A stretch of DNA of 64,000 nucleotides from Monocercomonoides exilis. Its lineage: Eukaryota > Preaxostyla > Oxymonadida > Polymastigidae. Below the pieces are notes generated by a model, which worked only from the letters and a program-made list of their open reading frames with translations, did not search any database and was not told the DNA's origin. The stretch is taken from contig LSRY02000062.1 in assembly GCA_001643675.2 (NCBI GenBank), positions 368,501-432,500 of the forward strand. The letters are read 5' to 3'. Numbering within the stretch: the stretch's first letter is position 1; every line of letters begins with the position of its first letter. Made by a program: the position numbers and the translations under genes. This document shows positions 1-12,637 of the stretch, in pieces.

Positions 1-2951
1 TTCATTCAAATCTTCTACATTTTGCATTGGATATTTGTGGTGCATGTGAATCATTGCAATCATTTTATTCCCCAGATGAAATACGTAATCTTTACGCTGA
101 ATTTGAAAAATATTTAAAGAAAATTCCAGTTTACGGATCCATTTTAATTAATCAAACATATGATCGATGCCTTGTTATCAGGGGAATGCATTCAGATAGA
201 TATGGATTTCCAAAAGGAAAAATTGAAGAAAAAGAAGATCCATTGGAATGTGCTGTTAGAGAAGTTCTAGAGGAAACTGGATTAAATATAGGGAAATATA
301 TATTAAATCCTCAAGTTAAGTTTAGCATTAACAGACATTCGAAACCAGTGGAATTATTTGTTGCTGCTGGAGTTCCAGATACGTTACCCGTTGCTCCACA
401 ATTTGAAGGGGAAATCGAAGAAATTTCCTGGATGCCAATTTCTAATTTGCCTTTGTTTTCTTCAGACTCTTCATATCTTATTTTTACATTTGAAGCATCT
501 GATCTTGCGTTGTGTGTAGTGTTTCGTTTCTTTTTCTGTAATTGATGAATATAATTATTTTTTAGAAAATTCTCTAAGTGGTTCTCATCAAAAAGGAATT
601 CGATAATTCCAGCTCATCTTCCGCCAATAACTCCAGTGAACAAACTCTCGTCTTATCTATTTGTTGATGAAGCCGGAAAAAATGCAAAGGAAAAACGAAA
701 TTCCGAGATTAAACTTAGAGAAAGTGAAGCTCAATCAAATCGTTCAAAATCAACAATTAACAAGTCATTACATCAAAAACAGAATGATGATTTGAAAAAG
801 GACGAGCTCACATTATTTGAACTTCTATCCCAAGCTGCAACAGCGAAGCAAGCGAAAACTTCAACACAAACATCACAAGGACGAGCGCTATCAACGCCTG
901 CTTCTTCGTCATTACTATCTTTTTCTGCTCAGAAAACTGCATCGTCGGCATCTTCAAGTGTGGCAGCATCTGCATCTTCTTCAACTTCTTCTTCTTTAAT
1001 GCATTCATCGACTCCAACAGAATCGGACAAATCGAAGACGAAGCACTTATCTTCTTCTGCTTCAGCAGGAAAGCAGATTTTGACAGAAAGCCATAGAGCT
1101 GCTAACAATTCTACCGGAGAATTATCAGATGGTCCCTCTCTCATCACTGCAAAGGCAAATGCGCTTCTTTCTTTTCTGAATGCATCTGCAAAATCATCGC
1201 CTAATGCACAAAAGGAAGTTAAAGAACAAGAAAAACGGATGAACTTGAAAGGTTCGATGCCAAGTGAAAAAACCAAAGACGAGCCATTCTCAGGCATCAA
1301 CTCTTCCTCTTCTGATCATTCATCTCACACTGCTTCTGTTTCGCATACGCTGTTGACTTCGACTGAAAAAGTGACAACTGCAACAAAAGCCACAAAATCT
1401 TCATCGTCCGCTGAAGACGCACAAAAACAGAGAAATAACAGTCCTTTATCTTCTGTTGCTTCTTCATTGAGCATCTCTTTTACAACAGCTGCATCTCATC
1501 AGACTGATCCTCAAAATCAATTAAGCAGCTCTTCCACGGCAGAACCTAAAATTGCATCCAAAACAAAAAATGCTTCAAAAACAAATGTCAGCGCTGTTGT
1601 TACCTCTGTTGCATCTGCAGCATCTCAAACAGCAGGAAATGCAATCACCGAAAAGCAATCAATTGTGCAGAAGCTGTCTTCCATAAGCACATCATCTTCG
1701 ACTGCTTCATCGAAACCTAACAATTCAAGTGCAAATGCAACTGAGGCTTCTTCTTCATCTTTGCTTTCGTTGTTGCACATTGAAGAGCAAGAAAACCATG
1801 CAAATCAAGTGGAATTGGCGAAGTTAGAAGCAAATTCGTTGTCTCATTTGAAAGCATTGACTAAAGAAACAACAATTGCAAAAGCGAATCAGAAGTCTGT
1901 GAAGGATTCTAATAAAATGAAAAACCCTCTTGCAAAAGCAGAGGCAGCTGCTTCAATCACTCCGTCTGCTGCAAATGCAGCACATCCGAAGAATACTTCT
2001 GAAATGATTAATGTTTTGGATCTACTCCGTTTGTCTCTCTCCCAACAGGCAGAAGGAAATAGCGAATCTGCAGACAAATCTCGAACAGCTGCTGTTTCTG
2101 CAACAGGATTAAAAATACCACAAAAAGATGTGAAAGATCAGCAGATTGAAAAGGAAGCGAAATTAGCTTTGTCTATTCAGCCTCCTTCGTCAACTTCTTC
2201 TGTTCCTTCAGCTGCTCAACTTCAGCAACAGAAAATTCAACCGCAGAAGAAGGGGCACATGCAATCACAGCCTCAATCATTGCCTCAAAGCTCAACAGCA
2301 GATGCATCTCGTGTTCCTGTTCCAGAACCTCGTCCAAAGCGCCTTATTCAACCAGTCCGGACACAAACAGCCGCAGAAAGCACCCAAAAAAAATTGATGG
2401 ATGTAAACAAATTCAAATTGAACATTGGAATTTCAAATGAGACAACAAATTCTCCAATCTCAACATCAGATTCAAGACAAATAGCGCAAATGGCGCCTCA
2501 AAATGTAGATACGCCGCAGAAAAAGCAACAGAATAACACAAAACAATCGCAAAAAGGGAGTAAGACACAGAAAGAAAATCATTTGCAGAATTCATTTTCT
2601 TATAAACCAGTCAAAAGACTATCAGCTGCAGATTTAGTGAAAGACTTTCTCTTGTCACGTTCGCCATCATATTCCTTTTCTCTTCCTTCTTTCACGCCAC
2701 CGAAAAGGAAAGCCAACCCAAAATCATTTTCAGACTTTTATGAAAGAATAAAGAAATCATCTTTGGTTAAATCTTCATTGCCATTGCCTTCATTTTTGCT
2801 GCCAGTCGAACCAATAAATATTCCTGTTCCTATGATATCAACTCATCAAATGGAAAGGGTTGTAATCCCTCCATTAAGAAAATACACTGAGCAGTTTTGT
2901 TCAACTCAATTTTTATTGAACTCTTCGCAGCGATCTGCAAGTATTAATTGA
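1..2951 (+). CDS. DCP2: mRNA-decapping enzyme DCP2 (5'-partial), exons 1-511 and 566-2951
   Basis: DCP2 removes the m7G cap from mRNA in the cytoplasm and so commits it to 5'-3' decay. The Nudix box is complete and matches GX5EX7REUXEEXGU exactly (it starts at GKIEEKE and ends REVLEETGL, about nt 213-281). It is preceded by the DCP2-typical VPVYGSIL strand and RYGFPKG. No ATG precedes the Nudix domain inside the window, so the N-terminal regulatory domain and the start lie upstream. The Nudix exon runs into a stop at 545, but a 54-nt GT-AG intron (512-565, phase 2) joins it to KFSKWFSSKRN, a fair match to the short Box B helix that follows the Nudix fold in DCP2. After that come ~780 residues of Ser/Ala/Gln/Lys-rich low-complexity sequence, ending at TAA 2949-2951. 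A donor at 509 would also keep frame. Identity is firm; exact splice sites and function of the tail are inferred. Confidence 0.85.
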
Positions 2952-4150
2952 GATGTTATTTGGATGGATTTCTCAAAAATTAGAACTTGTGTTGATTGTT
3001 CCATTGTTCCTGTTCATTAAACATGTTCTCTATTCTAATTGGTTAGAATAACGAATAGTTGACTGCTTTTGTTGGATAGTTTTGGAATACAAGGTATTAG
3101 TATTGATCCATCATTAGAAGCAAAGCGATTGTATCATAGTTGTAAATGTTGAATGAAGAAAAAAAAGAGGGAAGAAAGAGACAGAAAACAACACAAATTT
3201 TTGTGATTAATTTTTTGTTTTTCTTCAATGCTTCTTTTTGCAAGAAATTTGGATTTTAGAGCCTTTCAAAATGTTAGTTGCTGTTAAACTTTTGATTTTG
3301 ATTGAAATTTTCGTTTATATTTTTAAGTGAACAACTTTATAATTTTATCAAAGCTTTGCCAATAATTTGAATTGTTACTTCTATCTTTATTTTACATGTT
3401 TGCTTCGTATGTTCTATGACTACCAGATGGTATGGATTAATCAAGCGATTTGACTTGAATTTGTTGGTTTTGTTCTCAAATTTTGCCTTTTAAGAGTTTA
3501 TAAATTATTAAGGGGAAAAACAGAAAGATGATTGATTTAATTTTTTGTTAATATATTAAGTATTCAAAATAGCATAAGAATATGTTTGAACATTATTATA
3601 ACGGATTATATTCAAATTCAAATTTTGTCTTGATCAAAGTTTTTTTGTTTTTTTGTGAAAAACGTGAAAAAAGAGTGAAAAGAAAAGAAGATAAGAAAGA
3701 AAGAAATGATCAAGTGAAAGAAAAAGAGAGAACTTGATTTTTAAATTACGATTTTTTATTTATTCGATTAAAAAAAAAGAAGAAACAAGAAGATAGAAAG
3801 ATAAGCAAAAACACTTTTTGAAGTGAACTCCTTTTTGTTGAATGTTAAACTGGGAGATTATTTGTAAAATCAAATTTCTACAGTCAAATAGTTCGGTTTT
3901 CGAAACCACTTTGAATGTTTAAAAAATGAACACAGAAAAGTTTTAACACGCAACAAAAAAATATTTTTTCATTAATAGAATGTCAAACATCGTGTTTTAA
4001 AACAATTATTGTTTTTTCTTTCTTTCTCTTGAATAAATAACACCTCTCCAAAGAAATGGAACATTTGCAGAATTAACACTCCTAAAAAAATTTATAATTT
4101 CAAAAAAAAATCACTCAACTGAAACATGGAATGACATAAAAATTATTCTT
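2952..4150. other. AT-rich intergenic spacer
   Basis: Spacer between the DCP2 stop and the first repeat arm. It is rich in T and A homopolymers and has no ORF of coding character on either strand. No tRNA-like boxes or clear terminators were seen. Confidence 0.6.
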
Positions 4151-4282
4151 TAAAAAAAGGTTGTTCTCATGATTGCAAGAATTATTTTGTGCAATTATCA
4201 AAATCATAATTATTAATATTATTTTCGATAGAAAAAAAGTCGTTTTTGCAAATAATAATAGTTCAAATTAAACATGTGTTAC
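4151..4282 (+). repeat. Left copy of a dispersed inverted repeat, lacking the MITE
   Basis: Positions 4151-4268 match the reverse complement of 12520-12637 over 118 bp with one difference. The match resumes as TAAACATGTGTTAC (4269-4282), which is the reverse complement of 12216-12229. In the right copy the two parts are separated by a 298-bp foldback element. Here only GTTCAAAT, the first 8 bases of that element's terminal repeat, sits between two TA dinucleotides (4259-4270). Weaker similarity continues outward to about 4110. The two copies flank the hAT transposase, but whether they are its ends is not established. Confidence 0.75.
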
Positions 4283-4562
4283 TTTATGACTATTGACAAT
4301 TAAAAAATTGTTATTGACGGACGTGATTTTCATTATCGCGTCAGGTCCTTATTATAATTAAGAATATTAAACAAATAAAACAAATGTGATTTATTAAACG
4401 ATGGAACAAGTTATTCTAAACATTTATTGTAAAAATAAAAGAACTTTTTGAATTGTCTCAAATAATCAAAATTGAAAAAAATATTTTAAATAAAAAATTT
4501 TCATTAAGGTTCAGTGACAGCTCAGTTTATCTGTGAATTAATTGATCAACAGACGGTCAGAA

Positions 4563-7500
4563 ATGTCAGTGGAAAATGATCCGTCAGGAGTTGCAAGAAA
4601 AGTCCACTTTGATCCTGCGATATTATCATTTGAAGAAGTTTTTAAAGAAATTCTTGAAAAGAAGGAGATCGTTTGTTTATTTGAAACAAATGTCTTTTCT
4701 ATTTTGAAAATTTTTATTTGAAGGAGAAACTTTTCAAATTCCATTCTGAACAATTGAAAAAGTGTGGCTGTAAGTTTATTCAACTGGAAAAGCTCTGTGT
4801 ATCAAAATATGGACAAGGTTTGATGTTTTTCAAGAAAATGTGAAGTTCTTTCTTTGTGAATACATAAAAGTTTTCAAGCATCCACGTTTAAAAGAAGAAT
4901 ACATGTCGAAAATGACACTCGAACCTCTGAACAATTATTTGTGGATTTCTTATGTCAAAGTCGAAAAAGATGGAACTCCAAAAAAGGATTGGCATCGATA
5001 TTTCTTATGTCCAAATTGCAAAGACGGTGTTTCGTGCGGAGCCACGGGGAGAAAAAATTACGTAACAATAGCAAACCACAAGTGTGATTTGTTGAAAACG
5101 CAACATATTTCAACATTACTGAAACAATTTCATCATCATGGCAAACGACTTTTTCTGGAAGCATCAGCTTTTCCCAAATTATCTTTGCTGAATCAAGATC
5201 TGGAAAAACAGTTTGTTGCAATGGTCAGTAAATGTAACATTTCTTTCATGGCAGCTTCGTCGAAAGAAATGAACTCATTTATTGAGTCATTAATACGATA
5301 TGGACAAGAGAATCCAAATGTTTCACCGAAAAATATTTTCCCATATTTGACAAGAAGGAAAATATCCCAGATGATTATCAAAGAGAAAATCATATCAGAA
5401 AAGGTCAAACGAAAAAGGATTGCAAACACAAGTCTCAGTGTAATGATTGATGGAGCTTTGGTTGGTAACAAGCACTACACTGTTGTCACAGTTGTCCCAA
5501 TATCATTGAAGGCTTCACCTTTCTTCTGGGGATTGTACGAGCAATGTTTCTCAACGGAGGAGTTTTATAACCTGCTTCAACATTTGTCTCAAGAATTCTC
5601 CACTTTCAATTCTTTTGTGAGAAGTTACTGCACAGATGGATTCGCTCCTCAATTAAAAGCAATTCATCAAATTTCCAAAGAATGCTCAAACAAAAAGTTA
5701 TTTGATAATAAATGTTTTCCTGTTGCTTCAGAATTCATTTATTGTTGCAACCATCTTGTCAATTTGGTCATATCCACATCTTTCACTAAAGTTCCTTTTT
5801 TGAATGATTTAAAAATGAAATTGCAGGAATTTTCTCAAAAGTCCCATTGCAAAATCTACAGATCTTTGCTTAGAAAATCCGTTCCTTTCTTTGTCTCGAC
5901 GCGATGGCACAGTTTATATTTATTGTGTGAATTCATCAGGAAAAAATACGATATCATTTACGTTAACAACATGTTAGATGCAATTAGTATTATCGATATT
6001 ATCAAAACTGAATTACTATTATATCCTTTGTACAAATTGCATTTATTCTTTGAACATGATTCAACAAAGTTGTGGCAAGCCTTTCCACAAATTCTGAAAA
6101 CATTCGGGTATTATTTCAGTTTGTTGCAACATTCACTCTTTTCTGAAGAAAAATGGCACAATGCCATTACCAACATTTTGGTTCAGTTGAACAACTACTT
6201 TTTGGAAGGTGCCAGAGGAGAAATACTTTCTCTTTCATTTGCATTATCGCCAATTGGCATGCAGCAGTATCGCAGGAAAAAATTTGTTCAGTCTTTTGTT
6301 GAATATTCATCTTTCTTTCAAAATTTTAATAAAGCTGATTGTTTTTCAAAATTTTCAGACAAAAGTGTTGGAATCAATAAAACAGATCAAATTGTGTCAC
6401 AAATTAACAGAACAAATAAAGATCTTGCACCTTCAAGATGCACAATATCCAATATTATAATTGAACAGAGCAATTTTCAACACAAACATTCAGTTTTGAG
6501 CACAGACGCTCAATCTCAAGCATTAATTCGTTTGAGCTCGGAGAGTTCAAAGAAAATGAACGTTTTTATTCAAAATCCTTTTATATATTCTCTTGAAAAT
6601 GATTCTTTATATTCGAATACTCCTTTTAAAATTATTGATCTTTTAGAAAAAATATTGAGAAGTGGCACATTGACACAGACATTGGATACTGATTTTGTCC
6701 AAGAAAATTCAACCGATAGTCAATCTGAAAGTGATGAACTGGGAATTCTTGCAGCGGAAGAAATCGAAGCAGATGATATGTTTGAATTATCAACTGATGA
6801 AGATGATTTCGAATATTGTGATCTTGCTGATAATAATATTTTAATATCTTCCTCTTCCTCTTCCTCTTTTTCTTCCTCTTCCTCTTCCTCTTCCTCTTCC
6901 TCTTCCTCTTCCTCCTCTCCCCCAACCTCCACATCTTCACCTCCTGCTTCCGCTTCAGCTTCATCATTATCATCAACTTCTTTTTCTTCCTCTTCTTCCC
7001 CTTCTTCTTCTTCTTCTTCCTCTTCCTCATCCTCTTCTTCTTCTTTTCCTTTATCATCATCATCTCCTTCTTCCTTTTCGTTTCCACCTTCCCTCGTCTC
7101 ACACGACTCTTCTCTTTCCGCTTTATCATTAACACATGTTGTAAGTTCAGCTACTTCTTCTTCTTATTCTTTTTCTTCATCTTCTTCCTCTTCATCTTCC
7201 TTAAATTTCAACTCTTCGATTGATGTTGGATCTGTTTTCAAGCATAATGGTTTTTAAAAATGAGATTTTTCAAAATATTTTCATTTTCAAACTTTTTTTC
7301 AGGACTTTTGGAACAATTTGATGAAACGGAAGAATATTCAGAAGATAAAGCAATTAAAGACAACGAAGTGTCAAAATCAAACTTCAAAACTTCTAATGAA
7401 AGTGAAATAGATAAACCAAGCAACAAAAACGAAGATATTCCCTCTCAAAGTGAAAGCGAAGATGATCTCGTCATGTTATTTTCTACGAAAAAAATTGCTC

Positions 7501-7907
7501 TTTGCAAAAAACCATCTCAAGAAAAGGAAAATGAATTGCAAACAAATATTAAAAACACACTTCTAACAGACTGGTATCCAAGGTTGCATGAATCCTTTGC
7601 AACATATATAAAAAAAGCAATAGGATGTTTGGATGAAGAGTTAACAAAGGGCTGCTTGTTACTGTTCCAAAGATCTTTGAAATTGGAACCAGAATATCCT
7701 TACGAAGAAGATGCAGAAATCTTTTACAAAGCGCTTTCTTCTTACGGAGATTTGCACATGATTTACTCTGGCCTTTGCCTCACTCTGATTGCTTCTCCGT
7801 GTAGCGAGGTGAGCTGCGAAAGAGTAATTTCAAAAATGAGAAATATTCTTGGAGATAAGAGACACCTTGTTAGCTCACAGACTTTGGAAGCTCTTCTTCA
7901 GATCTAG
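4563..7907 (+). CDS. hAT-superfamily transposase with BED-like zinc finger and Ser-rich insert
   Basis: Cut-and-paste DNA transposase. The main exon (in frame from about 4835 to 7249) carries a BED-like finger (CPNC at 5008, then H and C near 5080-5088). It then has an RNase-H-like core with MIDGA (about 5443), YCTDGFAP (about 5632), the CNHLVNL region (about 5746) and TRWHSLY (about 5899). A Ser/Pro-rich stretch of about 130 residues (6850-7235) follows. A 53-nt intron (7250-7302, phase 1) joins the last exon, which holds the hAT C-terminal dimerisation motif (SEVSCERVISKMRN...RHLVS). The 5' end is unclear. An ATG at 4563 opens 43 plausible residues, but reaching the main frame needs removal of 4692-4723 (32 nt) and 4818-4834 (17 nt). 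Both begin GT and end AG and keep phase, yet are very short, so 5' decay is an alternative. No clear 8-bp target duplication or hAT terminal repeats were found. Confidence 0.8.
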
Positions 7908-10900
7908 AAGTCTTTGAAAGTTTCTTTTGTTCAATGTGTCACTATAGCAAAACTCCTTCACTCTATTCTTTTTTTCTCATTCTGTGTTTTCAAAGTAGTA
8001 TTTCAATTACTCAATTCCGAATATATGATAGTTGTTACAGGTTATGAATTTATTAAAAGAGTCTTTTGTTATGATTTTTTTTGTAATCTTTGCATTATCA
8101 CTCTTTTTCACATTTCATCAATTTGTTATTAACTAAAAAAGCGCAATAATTCAAGTATTATTTGTAATTTCGGTCAAATGAATAACAAATGACAAACTAT
8201 TTGTTTAGAAGCACTTGCTTTCACAATGTTGAATTATTCAAAATTTTAAAGCTTAACTGGAGAAACAAAAGAGGAGGAAAAAGCTTTCAGTTAAAAAAAT
8301 AAAATTATAGAAAATGAGAGAACACATCGAATTACGTGGAGTTCATTTCTTGTTTCATTTTCTTCCTTTCACAATCCTCTGCTCCAACTTCTTCATTTTC
8401 ATATTCACCTTCTTCTTTTTCTTCTTCCACTTCTAATACTGCTGCTGCTGCTTCTTACAAATAATTCATTGAGCATATGCCATTCACCCATATCATCAAT
8501 CTTCTGCTCTCTCTTCTATCTCTTCCCCTTATTCTTTCCAAAATATCTAATGAATCTCACAAATATTTTCTTTTCCATTTTTTTTTCATATTTCTTATCA
8601 AGATCTTTCCTCCATACGTTCCTTCATGTATTGTGTCCTAATTTCTTTTAATGCAATCAGTTATACTCTTCACATATCCCATGCTTATTCATTACCGTTG
8701 AACATTCTTGAAAAAATCCTAATTTCATAAATATTAAAAAATATGGAATGTTATATATATAATTATCAAAAAAACAAACCTAAATCTTTCATAACGATCG
8801 CCTTTAACAGAATTTTTTTCTTCTTCTGAAAATATCGTTCATTTCTTCCAACAAAGCTCATCTTTCTCGTCTGCACCTCCTTTCTGCTTCATCAAACAAA
8901 TATTTGTTCAAGTCCTGTTTTCTATAATGCTTCCACTCAAATAAAGCCATTAACTCTATTCGACAATAATATCAGAATCTTTTCTTTTCATCAGAAGAAT
9001 CCCTTCCCATCCCTTATTGCTGCATCACCTTCTTCTTCTCTTCATTTTCCCTCATTGCAAAAACGCACATCCGCCGTACTTCCATTATCTCCTTCGTTTG
9101 CTATATCAAAATTCTTTTTTTCCTTCACTCTCAATCTCCCCATCCCCCAAATTTCTTCTCCCAATAAAAAATATGTGCTTCCATCATTTTTCTGTATCGA
9201 ATGATCGACGCCATCTTGTGGTCAGCCCCTTATCTCGCTCCATCCCTGCAGCACATCTGCCTTCGCTTCATCAATGCAAAAAGTTAGTATTAATGTTACT
9301 TCTTCCCATCTTCCCCAGCATCCATATCCATCCCTTGCGTTGCAAATGCCAGGCGCGGCCAAAGTCCTCCGAATAATCTACGAAAAATAAAAAACTTCCC
9401 ACACTTTCTTCTTCCATTCTTCCACACAATTTTCCACCTAAGTTTCCTCTATAATCGCTCATGTTCTCGCAATAATCTCCCTTTGCCCACCACATATTCC
9501 CTCTCTCTCTGTATGTGTGTGTGTGCTTTGAAAAAAAACCATCTCCTCTTTTGTCTCTCCATTTCCTTTCCAATTCTTGTCCTCCTCTTTATAATAATAT
9601 TATCTGTACGATACGCATATCTCCATGTTTCTGTCTCCTCTCTCCATCTCATCATAACTAATTACTTTTATCCACAATAAACACGAACGTTATTCTCATT
9701 TGTGATGATTTCAAATAAATAAAACTCTCTTTTCCCATCCACAGTCATTCATTACACATCCTTCATCCTTAAAAAATTCATGTGATAATATCTTCTCCTT
9801 CATTTCAAGCATATATCATTCAATCTCCTCCAACATCCTGTATCATTCCAGAAATCATCCATCTCTTTCCGAACACATTGATGAATGTATCATTAACCTC
9901 AATCAAATTAATATACTCTCACAACTGCTATAAATCTCCTTTTCTGCCTTTTTCTTTTTTATGTCCAATAATTTTTATGGATAAGATCAACGGATTTCTC
10001 ACAAAATAAAGAAACGTTTCTAACTGGAAAATGGAATTCGAATTCAACCAGAGTTTTCTGCACCAGACAAATAATAATTCAATATTGATAATGGTATATT
10101 TATATGATAAAAACTTAGATAAGATGAGAGTTAATTTTCAATTGGAAAAAATGAAACGAAGGGGATTCTCAATAGAAGACTGAAGGAAAAAACGAAAGTT
10201 TTTTGGATGTGAGATTGATGAGCATTGAAAGGTCATTGAATGATTTTCAACAGCGAAAACGAGAGTTAAATAACGAGGAAGGCATAAAATCTTTGTTGTT
10301 TCTTTTCAATTGTTTTGACACATTTTGCACTGCTCTTATCAACTTCTTCTCATCTGCTTTGCTTTCACCAATAAATATGTTGTTAACATGCATGTTTACG
10401 GATTTATTTACCGTATATTCTTTATTCGCAATTTCTTAGAAAATTTATTTTTCATCTTCAATAATGTTCTGGAAATCAAAACAAATATAAAGCCCTTCGG
10501 ACATTTTGCTCTCTTTATAAAAGTTTGTTCACATGTCTAATCATTTCATCGTTATCATTGTTATCGCAGTGAGTGGCAAAATATTAATAACAAGGTCAAA
10601 TTCAATAAGATTTTCTTGTTCATCATTATCTTTATCTTCTTCTTCTTCTCAGACGAAAAATCATCAAAACTTTATTTTTCAACTTGTTTTCCATTCATTC
10701 AAATTATCTTATTTCAAATAACTATCTCACGAATGTTCCTCTTGTAGCAAACAAGATTCAATGAAGAGAAATACAAAAGTTGAAAAAAGTGAATAAGTCT
10801 CAATCACATTCATTTTCATATTTTTTCACCACAAACAATTCATTTTTCCTCAATGCAGTTAGTTTCACGTCAACATCAAAACTTCATGTTTAGTGCAATG

Positions 10901-12215
10901 ATAATAGATCTCATATCTTCCGTATACTTTAAAAACAAAACGCCTCCATCTGAATTGGCATTGCCTCACTCTTCTCATTCGTCAACTCCCACTGCAACTC
11001 ACAGAAGTTCCAAAAACTTTCAACATTATCATCTTCCAATGAATGGGCAAAACACTTTATCGTTGTCATTCTTCCTTTTCTTTTCATATATTGTCCAAAA
11101 TTCTGCTTTCTTAATTTATAAACTTCTTTCTTTTCATTCTTTCTTTTATCCATCTTCGCAAAATACTTATGTGTTGTAATCAACATTTTTGAATCAATAT
11201 TTATCAATCTTATATCTGTTATTCTTCAATCTTTTTTGTCATCAAAATTAACTTCATTTTCTCCTTTCAGATTCTTTGCAAAAAAATTTTTCTCATCATA
11301 ATTAATTTTCATCACTTTCTTTTGACCAAATGCTTGAAAATTACACATATGTTGTGAAATGTGACTTTGTTTATCTTTACATACATAATAACTATTTTCC
11401 CCATTCATTGATACAATAAATTTGTTTTCTTTTTCTGATGAAGTGAAAAATTCGATTATGACAAATTGTCATAACAGATTTATTTCATTTTTGCTTAAAA
11501 AAATGTCATTGATGAGAAAAAGCTTTTGATTTGAAAAAATGATGTATGAAATGTGAGTGATTTTTTGTTGTTTTTTTATCTTCAATTTCTAAATTAACAA
11601 ATTTAAAAACATCATCTTTAGATAAGGCATCAATTCAAAACTTTTTCTAAAAAAAACATTATCAACCATTCATCTGTTTTCCAGGCTTCTATTTATTTTA
11701 TCCAAGCAAAAATGCTTTCTATGCTTAAAAATGAAAAAGCAAAATCACTTTTTCAGTTTTTTTTCCAACTAATTGAACTTCAATCGCATGCCTTTGTAAA
11801 AAAATATTCGAACAGTTGTTCAATGAAGATAAAAAAGTTTAAAAAGCGTAAAGAAATGCAAACTCACATTACAGAAGCGACTAAGAACTTGAATCGGTAT
11901 TTATTTGAATTCAAAATATTTGCAATTTAAATATCAATATTTTTGAAGAAGCATCTCTTTTTGAGTACATATGATGAAAAAATCGAAATTTTTTAAAAAA
12001 ATTTGTTTTCTCAAAGTCATTATGGTTATTCACCAAAGTTTTCCAATAAAAAAATTTCTTTATAAAAAAGTGAAAAAATTGCTAAATATAATAATAGAAT
12101 AAAGATTTCTTGAATAAATTATTGAGATATATTAATCCAAGTTTTCTTTAGAAATTTCATAAATACTGACGGATTCAATTAATGACTGACGGACGTGACA
12201 TAAATTTTATGATCT
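7908..12215. other. Long gene-free stretch, strongly pyrimidine-biased in part
   Basis: No convincing gene over 4.3 kb. Roughly 8340-10020 is C+T-rich on the plus strand with little G (runs of CTTCTTCT type), resembling neither the AT-rich spacers nor the coding regions. The rest is AT-rich. Short ORFs here have no domain signal and no codon periodicity I can recognise. The segment may include the inside of a larger mobile element, since the transposase lies to its left and an inverted repeat copy to its right. Confidence 0.45.
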
Positions 12216-12637
12216 GTAACACATGTTTAGTTCAAATGAATTAAAATTTCGTCTCATTCTTCTGACGAATCATGTTATTCTTTTTGAAAAGTCGCAATTG
12301 TTTATTTCTCAATTCGATCAAAATAATTCATCAATTGATCACCTTTTGCTACATAATAGTGAATTTTATATTAAATATGAATTCAAATTCAAAATCATAT
12401 TTGATGATAAAAAAAAAGAGATTCACAGCACAATTTTTTTCTATCTGATAAACAAACAATTGCGACTTTTTAAAAAGAATAACATGATTCGTCAGAAGAA
12501 TGAGACGAAATTTTAATTCATTTGAACTATTATTATTTGCAAAAACGACTTTTTTTCTATCGAAAATAATATTAATACTTATGATTTTGATAATTGCACA
12601 AAATAATTCTTGCAATCATGAGAACAACCTTTTTTTA
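12216..12637 (-). repeat. Right copy of the dispersed inverted repeat, interrupted by a MITE
   Basis: 12520-12637 is the reverse complement of 4151-4268 with one mismatch, and 12216-12229 is the reverse complement of 4269-4282. The two parts are split by the foldback element at 12230-12527. The near-identity in AT-rich non-coding DNA implies a recent duplication or transposition. Beyond 12637 similarity to the left copy fades but is still visible to about 12680. Confidence 0.75.
12230..12527. mobile_element. 298-bp foldback MITE with ~74-bp terminal inverted repeats and TA flanks
   Basis: The left arm (12230-12303) starts GTTCAAATGAATTAAAATTT. The right arm (12454-12527) is its reverse complement with about one mismatch. 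The centre (about 150 bp) is AT-rich and non-coding. TA lies directly on both sides (12228-12229 and 12528-12529), as expected for TA-targeting elements of the Tc1/mariner/IS630 group. A related locus at 4251-4282 without the element supports insertion as a unit. No transposase for it is present in the window. Family assignment rests only on TA flanks and structure. Confidence 0.8.

Noticed and set aside
6632-7135. Long antisense frames of Lys/Arg or Glu over the transposase, and similar ones over poly-Ser tracts elsewhere (e.g. 18266-18640)
   Set aside because: They are the other reading frames of TCT/TCC serine repeats; the sense frame has domains, the others are pure repeat.
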